A stretch of DNA of 64,000 nt. Origin: CAVQRB01 sp963715055 (GTDB lineage Bacteria; Pseudomonadota; Alphaproteobacteria; Rhodobacterales; Rhodobacteraceae). The DNA is taken from assembly GCA_963715055.1 (NCBI GenBank), contig CAVQRB010000006.1, positions 186,001 to 250,000 on the forward strand. The letters run 5' to 3'. Made by a program: the position numbers and the translations under genes. This document shows positions 53,628 to 62,431 of the stretch, one piece after another. Position 1 is the stretch's first letter, and the number at the start of each line of letters is the position of its first letter. The notes under the pieces were generated by a model. It saw only the letters and a list, made by a program, of their open reading frames with translations. It ran no database searches and had not been told where the DNA came from.

Positions 53628-54749
53628 ATGACCGCTCCGAATCTTTCCCTGCGCACCGGCGATCCGGCTGACCTGATCCTCTCGGGTCGGCTTGTCACGG
53701 ATGGTCTCGGGCGCGTGGAAAAGCAGTTCGCCGAGATCGCGGCAACGGGGCGCCTTCTGCGCGTCGATCTTTCAGGGCTTGAGGCGCTCGATACGGGCGG
53801 CGCCTGGATGATTGCTAACCTCGGGGTTCGTCTGCGCCGCGACGGCATGGAGATCGAGATCACCGGGGCCACGCCCGAACGCCTAGCCCTTCTCAAGACG
53901 GTGCAGGAAGCCTTGCCGGAGCCGCAGGACACCCTGCAAGACCGGAACCGTTTCGCAGCCTGGGTGGAAGGCCTCGGCAAATCTGTCGTCGATCTCGGCA
54001 AGGCGGTGCTTTCCTTGCTGGAATTCCTTGGCGCCGTTCTGGCCGGAGTGGGCCGCAGCCTGCTGCACCCCGGACGCATCCGGTTCACCGCCCTTTTCAG
54101 CCAGATGCAGGAGACCGGCTGGAACGCGGTGCCCATCGTTTCGCTGATGGGGTTTCTCATCGGCATCGTGCTGGCCTTTCAGGGGGCGGCGCAGCTGCGC
54201 CAGTTCGGCGCGGAGGTTTTCGTGGTCGACCTGATCGCTGTCTCGGTGCTGCGGGAGCTTGGCATCCTGCTCACGGCGATCATCGTGGCGGGGCGTTCCG
54301 GCTCGGCCTTCGCGGCCTCCATCGGTTCCATGAAGGTGCGCGAGGAGATCGACGCCATGCGCGCCCTGGGCCTCGATCCGATCGATGTTCTGATGCTGCC
54401 GCGGGTCATGGCGCTGGTTCTCATGCTGCCGGTCCTCGGGCTCATTGCCAATCTCTTCGCCCTCTTCGGCGGCGCGCTGATGAGCTGGCTCGAACTTGGC
54501 GTGAGCCCCGGCATGTTCGTCACACGGTTTTATGAAAATACGGACGTATGGCATCTGGCAGTCGGCATGATCAAGGCGCCGTTCTTTGCGCTGATCATCG
54601 CGGTGGTGTCCTGCTGGCAGGCGATGCAGGTCGGTGGCTCGGCGGCGAGCGTCGGCCAGCGCACCACCTCCGCCGTGGTGCAGTCGATCTTTCTGGTCAT
54701 CGTCGTTGATGCGCTCTTCTCCATCTTCTTCGCGGAACTTGGCGTATGA
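53628..54749 (+). CDS. mlaE: MlaE-family ABC permease with N-terminal STAS domain
   Basis: 373-residue permease of the Mla/MCE retrograde lipid transport system. Residues 1 to about 100 form a STAS-like domain (LLRVDLSGLEALDTGGAW), which in E. coli is the separate subunit MlaB. The rest is the MlaE membrane domain with LMGFLIGIVLAFQGAAQLRQ and IVAGRSGSAFAASIGSMKVR. Together with the next three genes it moves lipids between the membranes. The fused STAS domain is usual in alphaproteobacteria. Confidence 0.92.
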   Translation: MTAPNLSLRTGDPADLILSGRLVTDGLGRVEKQFAEIAATGRLLRVDLSGLEALDTGGAWMIANLGVRLRRDGMEIEITGATPERLALLKTVQEALPEPQDTLQDRNRFAAWVEGLGKSVVDLGKAVLSLLEFLGAVLAGVGRSLLHPGRIRFTALFSQMQETGWNAVPIVSLMGFLIGIVLAFQGAAQLRQFGAEVFVVDLIAVSVLRELGILLTAIIVAGRSGSAFAASIGSMKVREEIDAMRALGLDPIDVLMLPRVMALVLMLPVLGLIANLFALFGGALMSWLELGVSPGMFVTRFYENTDVWHLAVGMIKAPFFALIIAVVSCWQAMQVGGSAASVGQRTTSAVVQSIFLVIVVDALFSIFFAELGV

Positions 54750-55552
54750 AGGATCAGTCATCACCTGCGGTGCCCCAGCCGGGAGTGGAACGCGAAGCGG
54801 TGATCCGCGTGCGCGGCCTGCGCAACCAGTTCGGCGCGCAGGTCGTGCATGACGGGCTTGATCTCGATGTCTGGCGCGGCGAGGTGCTGGGCGTCGTGGG
54901 TGGCTCCGGCACCGGGAAGTCCGTGCTGCTGCGCACGATCATCGGCCTCAACAAGCCGGCGGCAGGCGAGATCGAGGTGCTGGGCGTAGATGTGGTCAAT
55001 GGTGCCGCCGAGGAACGGCACAAGGTCGAGCAGCGCTGGGGCGTGGCGTTTCAGGATGGTGCGCTCTTCTCTTCGCTGTCCGTCCTGCAGAACGTGCAGG
55101 CCCCGATGCGCGAACATCTCGACCTCAGCCAGTCGCTGATGGACGCGCTCGGCGCGCTCAAGATCAGCCTCGTGGGGCTGCCGCAGAACAGTTGCCCGAA
55201 ATTCCCCTCCGAGCTTTCGGGGGGCATGCGCAAGCGCGCCGCTCTGGCGCGCGCGCTGGCGCTCGATCCCGAAATCGTCTTTCTGGATGAGCCCACCGCC
55301 GGTCTCGATCCGATCGGCGCTGCCGCCTATGACGAGTTGATCGGTGCGTTGCAGCGCGCACTTGGGCTCACGGTCTTCATGGTAACGCATGATCTGGACA
55401 GTCTTTACGCCATCTGCGACCGTGTCGCGGTGCTGGCCGAGAAACGCGTGCTGGTGGAAGGGCCGATCGAGCAGATGACCGAGGTGGATCACCCGTGGGT
55501 CCGGGAGTATTTTATGGGACCGCGTGCCCGAGCGGCTCAACAAAAAGGTTAG
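54746..55552 (+). CDS. mlaF: MlaF-family ABC ATP-binding protein
   Basis: 268-residue ATPase for the MlaE-type permease. Walker A GGSGTGKSV, Q-loop GVAFQDGALFSS, signature LSGGMRKRAALARAL, Walker B IVFLDEPTAGLDP and switch His MVTHDLDSL. Its ATG overlaps the mlaE stop by 4 bases. Confidence 0.93.
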   Translation: MKDQSSPAVPQPGVEREAVIRVRGLRNQFGAQVVHDGLDLDVWRGEVLGVVGGSGTGKSVLLRTIIGLNKPAAGEIEVLGVDVVNGAAEERHKVEQRWGVAFQDGALFSSLSVLQNVQAPMREHLDLSQSLMDALGALKISLVGLPQNSCPKFPSELSGGMRKRAALARALALDPEIVFLDEPTAGLDPIGAAAYDELIGALQRALGLTVFMVTHDLDSLYAICDRVAVLAEKRVLVEGPIEQMTEVDHPWVREYFMGPRARAAQQKG

Positions 55553-55568
55553 GAACCTCGGCGAAGCA

Positions 55569-56855
55569 ATGGAAACAAAAGCCAATTTTGTATTGATCGG
55601 TGCCTTCGCGCTCGCCGGGATCATTGGTAGCCTGGTCTTCTTGCTCTGGCTGGCCAAGGTTGAGGTGGATCGCCAGTATTCTTATTACGACGTGCTCTTT
55701 GACAATGTCTCGGGCCTTGGTAACGCGGGTGACGTGCGGTTCAACGGCCTTGTTGTGGGCAGCGTGGTCGGGCTGGCGCTCGATCCCGAAGATGGCTCGA
55801 AGGTGCGCGTGCGCATCGAGATCGCGCAGGAGACGCCGATCCGGACCGATACGGTGGCCTCCCTCCAGTCGCAAGGCGTGACCGGCGTGAGTTTCGTGAG
55901 CCTTTCCGGCGGCTCGCAGACGGCGGATCTGCTGGCCGAAGGCGGCGTCATCCGCTCTGTGCCGAGCGCTTTCCAATCGGTCCTCGAAGGTGCGCCCGAA
56001 CTGCTTCAGAAAGCCGTGGTGCTGCTCGAGGACATCAACGGCCTGATCAACGAGCAGAACCGTGCGGCTGTCGATACGATCCTCGAAAACCTTGCCTCCG
56101 CCAGCGGGCGTCTGGACCGGTCGCTCGCGAGTTTCGAAACCCTCTCGGGCGATCTCAGCCTGGCAGCCCGCGAGGTCTCGGGCTTCACCGGGCGTCTGCA
56201 GGCGCTCTCGGACACGGCGGATACCACGCTGACGGCGGCCACAGCGACCCTAGAGACGGCGCAGGAGGCCATTGGTGCGGCGCGCGGCACCATCGACCGC
56301 GCGACGGGCACGCTCGACACGCTGGACCAGACCCTGCTCAGCGCAAGGACACTGATCGACGGCGATCTGGCCGAGGTCTTGAGGCAGGGCACGGCCACGG
56401 CGGAAACGCTGCGGGAGGGGTTTGCGCGTCTGGAGCCCGTGGCGGCGGAAACCCTGGATGCGGCCACCCGGACACTGAGCCAGGCCGAGCAGAGTTTTGC
56501 ATCCGTAAACACACTGCTTGATGGTGACCTCGGCGGGATCATCACCGATCTGCGCGGCGCTGTGAGTGTTTTCACCGATACGCTGGAGAAGGCCTCCGGC
56601 AACATCGATACGGTATCGGCGGAGGTGCTCAGGGCCTCCGAGGCCGCCGCCGGTTTCGCCACGACGCTCGAAGAGATCGTGGGCGACAACCGCGACCGTG
56701 TCTCGACCTTTTTCCGGCTCGGCCTGCCCGAATTTCTGCAACTGACCGAGGAGGCGCGGCAACTCGTGAGCAATCTCGACCGTTTCATCGACCGGGTCGA
56801 ACGCGACCCGACCCGTTTCCTGCTCGGCACCCAAGGGTCGGAGTTCAGCCGATGA
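55569..56855 (+). CDS. mlaD: MCE-family protein (MlaD-like periplasmic lipid carrier)
   Basis: 428 residues: one N-terminal membrane helix (about 6-28), a single MCE domain (about 35-115, with YDVLFDNVSGLGNAGDVRFN and VRIEIAQETPI), then a long alpha-helical, Thr/Ala-rich region to residue 428 likely to form a helical tube. It anchors to the inner membrane and conducts lipids across the periplasm. ATG at 55569 is chosen over an upstream in-frame ATG at 55524 because the helix begins directly after it. The helical tail is longer than in E. coli MlaD. Confidence 0.9.
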   Translation: METKANFVLIGAFALAGIIGSLVFLLWLAKVEVDRQYSYYDVLFDNVSGLGNAGDVRFNGLVVGSVVGLALDPEDGSKVRVRIEIAQETPIRTDTVASLQSQGVTGVSFVSLSGGSQTADLLAEGGVIRSVPSAFQSVLEGAPELLQKAVVLLEDINGLINEQNRAAVDTILENLASASGRLDRSLASFETLSGDLSLAAREVSGFTGRLQALSDTADTTLTAATATLETAQEAIGAARGTIDRATGTLDTLDQTLLSARTLIDGDLAEVLRQGTATAETLREGFARLEPVAAETLDAATRTLSQAEQSFASVNTLLDGDLGGIITDLRGAVSVFTDTLEKASGNIDTVSAEVLRASEAAAGFATTLEEIVGDNRDRVSTFFRLGLPEFLQLTEEARQLVSNLDRFIDRVERDPTRFLLGTQGSEFSR

Positions 56856-57508
56856 AAAACCTTCGCAGATTGTCAGTCTTTGCCCTTGTCACCGCACTGT
56901 CGGGCTGTGCCGGCCTGACCTCGCTCAACTCGGCGGCCACGCCCACCGATCTCTACCTGCTCACGCCGAAAAGCACCTTCGATCCCTCCCTGCCGCGGTT
57001 GCGCCAGCAGATCGTGGTCGCCGAACCCACCGCCACCGCTGCCGTCAGTACGGATCGCATTGCCGTGCAACCATCGCCCTTCGAGGTCGAATACTTGCCC
57101 CGCGCCCGCTGGGTCGACCGCGCGCCGCTGATCATTCAGGCGCTGCTGATCGAAAGCTATGAGAACAGCGGGCGCGTCGATGCGGTCGGTCGGTCCGCCA
57201 TCGGCCTTAGCGCCGACTACATCATCGTGACGGATGTTCGGGAGTTCCAGGCGCGCGTGCCCGATGGCGCGCCCGAGGATTCCCCGCTTCAGGCGCAGGT
57301 CCGGCTGAACATCAAGATCGTCTATACGGAGCTCGACCGGATCATCGCCTCGAATTCCTTCGAAAGAACAGTGACCACGGCAAGTGACGACACGAAGGAT
57401 GTGGTGGCGGCTTTCGATCAGGCCCTCGGATCGACCATGCGCAATGCCGTTGAGTGGAGCATCCGGAAAATGCATGAGGATGCACAAAGCCGGCCGAGAG
57501 ATTTCTGA
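56852..57508 (+). CDS. ABC-type transport auxiliary lipoprotein (PqiC/DUF330-like)
   Basis: 218-residue predicted outer-membrane lipoprotein. The signal peptide ends with the lipobox LSGC (Cys about 19). The mature part shows YLLTPKSTFDPSLP, the ADYIIVTDVREFQARV strand and a final helix with AFDQALGSTMRNAVEW, as in PqiC and other MCE-associated lipoproteins. It overlaps the mlaD-like gene by 4 bases, so it probably couples the MCE tube to the outer membrane. Confidence 0.88.
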   Translation: MKNLRRLSVFALVTALSGCAGLTSLNSAATPTDLYLLTPKSTFDPSLPRLRQQIVVAEPTATAAVSTDRIAVQPSPFEVEYLPRARWVDRAPLIIQALLIESYENSGRVDAVGRSAIGLSADYIIVTDVREFQARVPDGAPEDSPLQAQVRLNIKIVYTELDRIIASNSFERTVTTASDDTKDVVAAFDQALGSTMRNAVEWSIRKMHEDAQSRPRDF

Positions 57509-57718
57509 TCCGGCCATTCGCTGCCAGCGTCAACCTTTGCCGCGCGCGTGGCGCTCAGCAAGTTTTGGGTAGGCTTGGTGGTTGCGTGCTCGGCAGGGAA
57601 CTGCGGTGCATCGGCTTTCCGCTACCTCTTCGGTCTGTGGGGCCTTCTTCTTGCGGCAATTGGCGCAACGCCCAAAGGTCCTGCGGGAGACGCGAATACG
57701 CCCTGCGGCAATGACCTG

Positions 57719-60700
57719 CTAAACAGGCGGCAGCCGATCCAGCAGATTGCGCGCGTCGATCAGGTCGCGGCTGGAAAACCCCTCGGTGAAGCGCGCCAGG
57801 GTGCCTTGCAGCAATTCGCGCGCCTCTGCCGAGCGTTCGCGTTGCCAGGCCTGCGCCAGCGACAGCGCCGCGCGCAATTCCCAAGACAAGGCGCCCTGCT
57901 CCCCGGCGATGTCGAGCGCCGTCAGGAGTTCCGCTTCCGCCTCGGGCAGGCGACCGGCGGCCAGCAGCACCTTGCCGTGGATCCGGTAGATTTCCGCGCG
58001 ATGGGCGTTTTCGCCGTAGCTTTCGACCTCGCGGATGCTGGATTCGAGGATGTCGAGAGCCCTCTGTGTCTCGCCTGCGGCCGCGCGCGCCTCGGCCTCC
58101 CGGGCGCGCAGGTAGCTCAGCCAGACCCGGTGGCCGGTGGCGTGGAAGCGCGAAATGGCAAGATCGAGAAGGCTCGCGCTTTGCTCGAAATCACCCCGGT
58201 GGAAGAGGCCGAGCGCGCGGTTGATCGGCGCCATCACATTGGTCATGACGGTAAGCCCGTGGCGCGTGGCAATCGCCTCGACTTCTTCCGCCCGGAGCAT
58301 CAGGGCGTCGGCATCCCGCAGATATTCGAACACCTGTGCGCCCAGCGTCAGGGACAGGGCGATGTCGAAAGGATGCCCGCGCCTGCGCGAATTGCGGTCC
58401 TTTTCGTCGCTGATGGCGATGGCCTGCTCGGGATAGCCTTTCAGCCAGAGCACCTGAGCGCGGTAGACGCCTTCGGCGCTCAAGGGATCGTTGTTGGTGG
58501 TGGTGGTGATGTGGTGGTGGCGATCCGCGTTGTAGAGCCGCCGCACATGATCTCCCGAGGCCAGCGCCGCATCGAATTCCCCGCGCCAGAAATGTGCCGC
58601 AGAGGTCGCGCGGTGCCCCATGATCACGAGATCCTCATCCTGCGTTGCGTTGCCAATCTCGAGCAACTGGCTGCCACAGCGGAGCGAGGAGGCCATGTCG
58701 CAGATCGAGAAATAATGGACGTTGAGCGTATTGAGCACCGGCAGGAAACTGCTGCGGTGGTCAAGCTCCCTGGCCAGTGCCAGCGCGGGCTCCAGCACCT
58801 CGGCGACCTCGAGACGGCCCCAGCCATGCTGGGCCATGATCAGCGGTCCGAGTTGCTTGCGCACCTCCAACTCCAGCGCCTTCACCTCGACACTGGGCGC
58901 AAGCTCCGCGATCAGCCGCAGCGCGCTGCGAAAATAGGTGGTGCCCTCGACCACGGCAAAGCGTCGCACCGCCAACTCCCCGGCCTTGCGGTAGTTCTGC
59001 GCCGCCTTGAGCTTGAGATTGGCCGCTTCGAAGTGATGCGCAAGCACCTCCGGCGCGGAGAACCCGACGCCATCGAGATCGCTTTCGAGCGTCCGCGCGA
59101 TCTTGCCGTGAAGTGTCTTGCGGATGCTCTTTCGCAGCGAATCCCGGGCGGCGTCCTGCACCAGCGCGTGTTTGAAAGAGTAGCTCTGCGTTGCGCCTTC
59201 GCCGGTCCTGTAGGCCAGTCCCAGCTCCATCAACTGGCCGAGCGCCTGCGTGAGTTGTGGCTCCGGCACGACGTCGAGCTGGGCCACAAGCCCGTGGCTG
59301 AACTCGCGTCCGATGATGGCTCCGATCTGCGCCACTTCCTTGGCCTGCGGCGAGCGATCAAGCCGCGCCATTATCAGCTCGCGCAGCGTTCCGGGCAAGC
59401 CAAGCTGGTCGAGCATCGCCGCATCCGCCATGCCTGGCACATCCCTGCGGGCGGCGAGCGCCTCGAGAATGGTGCGCGTCAACTCCTCGACGAAAAGCGG
59501 CACCCCATCCGCGCGCTCTGCGATATGCTCGATCACCGCGTCCGAGAGCCGGTTCTTGCCGCCGATGCTGCGTGCCAGCGAGATGCTCTCGGCCAGACTG
59601 AGCCGGCCCAGGCTGATCCGGCGGACCCCAGGCAGATCGGCCCATTCCGCGTTGAATTCCGGACGGTGTGCGGCGACGATCATCACGGGCGTTTCCGCAA
59701 TACCCTCCAGTTGCTGTTTCAGCACCGCGAGCGTGGAGGGATCAGCCCAATGGATATCCTCATAGATCAGCACGGTCGGGCCCGGCGACCAGTTCCGCGC
59801 CAGAATCCGTGCAATCAGACTTTGGGTTTTCTGGTTGGCCGCCCCGGCGGAGAGGTCGATCCTGCCTGCCTCGGCCGAAAACGGCACGGAAAGGGCGGAG
59901 GCCAGTAGCAAGGCCTCCTCCTTCGAGCCGCCCATGCCGTCCCGGACCAGCGCGGTCAGCTTTTCGAGTTTTCGAGTGTCGCTGTCGCTGTCCTCCACCC
60001 CGGCAAGCGAGATCAGCAAAGGCTTGAGCGGATGATAGGGGCTGTTTCCGAAGAAGGCCGAGCACTGGATGCTGATCGCCGAGGCCCCGCGGGCCTTGAC
60101 GGTAGAGGCGAAGGAATTGAGCAGGCGGCTTTTTCCGATGCCGGGATCACCGTTGAGAATGGCGGCGCCGCCTTGCTGGTCCCGTCGGATGGCGTCCCAC
60201 ATCTCCACCAGCATGGCGTTCTCGGTGTCCCTCCCGACCATGGCAGGCGCGCTGATCTGCGACCAGGCCGCGAAGCGCGTTTGCGCAAGGCTGGGACCGA
60301 TCACGCGGAAACTCCGCACCGGTTCGGCGAAACCCTTGAAGTCGAGCCCGCCGAGGTCCTTGTACTCGAACCAGCCGCGCGCAAGGCGGCGGACCTCCTC
60401 GCTGACCAAAATGGTGCCAGGCTCCGCCGCCGCCTCGAGCCGTGCCGCGAGATTCAGACAATCGCCCGTCAGTCGGTCCCGGCCGCTGCCCACGACCACG
60501 ATGCCGGATGCGATCCCTATCCGCACCTGCAACCTGTCGCCGCCCGGAAGTGCAGCACCTTCGATGCGCTTGATCATATCAAGCCCGGTACGGATCGCGC
60601 GTTCCGCCTCGCCTTCATGGGCGAAGGGGTAGCCGAACACGGCGATGATGCCGTCGCCCTGCATCTGGAACACATAGCCTTCGTAGCGTGTCACGCAGAT

Positions 60701-61054
60701 CGTGCAGATGTCTTCATACTGACGGACAATGGTTTCCAGGTCCTCCGCGTCCACGCGCTGTGACAACGCCGTGTAGCCGACCATGTCGCAAAACAGCGCG
60801 ACCACTTGCCTGCGCTCGCCGGCCAGTGCCTCGCCGCTGGTTTCCAGTGTCGTATGCAGCGCGTTGAGGATCTTGCGGCGCGGCCCGAGCGCCAGTCCGA
60901 GATCCTTGAGGTCCGCATCCGACAGCAGCAGCAATGCCTCGAAATCGACCTCGTTCTCCTCGAAGACCGGTAACAGGTTTTCGAGACCGATGGTCAGCAG
61001 CCAGCGTCCGAGATCACCTGCCGCCCGGGCTTCGGATGGATCAGTCGCCGACAT
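57719..61054 (-). CDS. SAM-domain / class III adenylate cyclase / AAA-ATPase / TPR protein
   Basis: 1,111-residue multidomain signalling protein. A SAM-type helical domain (about 10-75) precedes a class III nucleotide cyclase domain (about 80-255) with metal-binding Asp90 (ALFCDMVGYT) and Asp134 (MQGDGIIAVFG). Next comes a predicted ATPase with Walker A GDPGIGKS at 302-309, then a large C-terminal region of TPR-like helices. Such proteins couple cAMP production to an ATP-dependent sensor. The ATG overlaps the flavoprotein gene by 14 bases, so it is translated with the maturation cassette upstream. The stimulus and effector are unknown. Confidence 0.9.
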   Translation of the reverse strand: MSATDPSEARAAGDLGRWLLTIGLENLLPVFEENEVDFEALLLLSDADLKDLGLALGPRRKILNALHTTLETSGEALAGERRQVVALFCDMVGYTALSQRVDAEDLETIVRQYEDICTICVTRYEGYVFQMQGDGIIAVFGYPFAHEGEAERAIRTGLDMIKRIEGAALPGGDRLQVRIGIASGIVVVGSGRDRLTGDCLNLAARLEAAAEPGTILVSEEVRRLARGWFEYKDLGGLDFKGFAEPVRSFRVIGPSLAQTRFAAWSQISAPAMVGRDTENAMLVEMWDAIRRDQQGGAAILNGDPGIGKSRLLNSFASTVKARGASAISIQCSAFFGNSPYHPLKPLLISLAGVEDSDSDTRKLEKLTALVRDGMGGSKEEALLLASALSVPFSAEAGRIDLSAGAANQKTQSLIARILARNWSPGPTVLIYEDIHWADPSTLAVLKQQLEGIAETPVMIVAAHRPEFNAEWADLPGVRRISLGRLSLAESISLARSIGGKNRLSDAVIEHIAERADGVPLFVEELTRTILEALAARRDVPGMADAAMLDQLGLPGTLRELIMARLDRSPQAKEVAQIGAIIGREFSHGLVAQLDVVPEPQLTQALGQLMELGLAYRTGEGATQSYSFKHALVQDAARDSLRKSIRKTLHGKIARTLESDLDGVGFSAPEVLAHHFEAANLKLKAAQNYRKAGELAVRRFAVVEGTTYFRSALRLIAELAPSVEVKALELEVRKQLGPLIMAQHGWGRLEVAEVLEPALALARELDHRSSFLPVLNTLNVHYFSICDMASSLRCGSQLLEIGNATQDEDLVIMGHRATSAAHFWRGEFDAALASGDHVRRLYNADRHHHITTTTNNDPLSAEGVYRAQVLWLKGYPEQAIAISDEKDRNSRRRGHPFDIALSLTLGAQVFEYLRDADALMLRAEEVEAIATRHGLTVMTNVMAPINRALGLFHRGDFEQSASLLDLAISRFHATGHRVWLSYLRAREAEARAAAGETQRALDILESSIREVESYGENAHRAEIYRIHGKVLLAAGRLPEAEAELLTALDIAGEQGALSWELRAALSLAQAWQRERSAEARELLQGTLARFTEGFSSRDLIDARNLLDRLPPV

Positions 61055-62427
61055 GAAACACGACCCCCTTCTTCAGCAGCCATGCGAGGATTGACAGGGC
61101 CGTCTGCGTTGGTACCAGATCAGACCAGCTTCGGGCGATCTCCATTCCTGTCATATGCGAGGGGAAACGCCGCAGCAATGGTGCGAGATCCACGCCGCCC
61201 ACAAATGCCACCGGTTCCTCCAGGCGCGGATGAAAGAGGGCAGGCCGGGTCTCCACGTAGCGTGCGCCGACGGTTGGCGTGTCGGCAATCTGCGCCTGCC
61301 TGCAAAGCTGAAGTGTTCCGGTGGCGATATGGCGGCCAAGCGACGTCGGGCGCGGCGGCCGGGGTTTCCTGCGGACCTGCGCGCGCCGCCCAGAACCCGG
61401 TACCGAAGCGCGACATGGCGCGGGCATAGTGCGCCCCTGTCCATGCCGCGTGCCGGCGCGACGTGCGGCGCAGGGTGTCGCGGTAGAAGGCCCGTGCTGC
61501 GGCGCTTTGATCCTGTCGACTGAGTTCCGTGTTGACGCAGATCGCCGCTGCCAACGCGCTTTGGATCGATTTCTGCACGCCGCTGGAGGAGACCGGATCG
61601 AGTGCCATGGCGGCATCGCCGAGGCGCACCATATGGCCGTCGATCGGTGCTTCGTCGAGAAATGGCGTGGCGTCGAGGGCGCGCACCGGACCGGCGAGGC
61701 CACCCAACGCCCCGGCATCGCTCATCCCGCAAGCTGCCAGCATCGCCTGAAAGCGCTGCTCGAGCGACTGCCCGTCCTGCGCCTTGATTGTCCCCGGATC
61801 CGCGAAGATCAGCGCGTTGTAGAGGCCCGTGGGCAGGGGCACGCCCCAGGCCCAGCACTCGGCGCGGGCGCGCAACTGCGGCAGCGGCGGATCGCCTTGG
61901 GCCTGCAAGTAGCCATAAAGCGCCACGGTGCGCACGGGCGCATAGACCCGGGTCGGGTTCTTGCCCGCGCGTCCCGTAGCATAGGCGAGATAGTCCGCCC
62001 GCAGATATTCCGCGCGGCCCTCGACCTCAATCGTCACCTGCCAGGCTGCCCCGTCCTGCCTGGCATTGAGCAGGCGGGCAGGTTGCCTGACCTCGACGCC
62101 CGAGCGCGCCGCGTGAGCCACGAGGGCGGCATCGAATTGGCCGCGGTCCACGCTCACGGCGCCGGTATCGCCCTGGGATTTGACATAAGCCGACTGGTCC
62201 CAGTCGAGCAGCACCTCGTTCAGCGGACGTGTCTCGCAGCGCTCGAGGACATGGCCTGCGTCGATAGAGGCCAACAACTCCGGCACACCGGGTGTGAGGC
62301 TTTCGCCCACGGACAGGCGCGGGAAAGCCATGCGGTCGATCAGCCTGACGTCATGGCCATAGCCGGCCATCCGGGTGGCGAAGACGGATCCGGCCGGGCC
62401 GGCACCGATGACGAGGATGCAGGCCAT
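61041..62427 (-). pseudogene. LodB/QhpG-like FAD monooxygenase (tryptophan-halogenase fold), frameshifted
   Basis: Flavoprotein of about 461 residues when corrected. N-terminal Rossmann fold ILVIGAGPAGSVFATRMA and FPRLSVGESLTPGVPE; FAD-binding GDAAMALDPVSSSGVQKSIQ as in flavin-dependent halogenases and CTQ-maturing enzymes LodB and QhpG. The first frame loses sense after GTGFWAARAGPQE. The second resumes with SLGRHIATGTLQLCRQAQI and ends WLLKKGVVFHVGD at 61041. The join lies about 61355-61385; one surplus base in the GGGG run at 61361-61364 would account for it. It starts 4 bases after the radical SAM stop. Relatives hydroxylate a protein tryptophan during quinone-cofactor formation. Confidence 0.82.
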
Positions 62428-62431
62428 GGTG

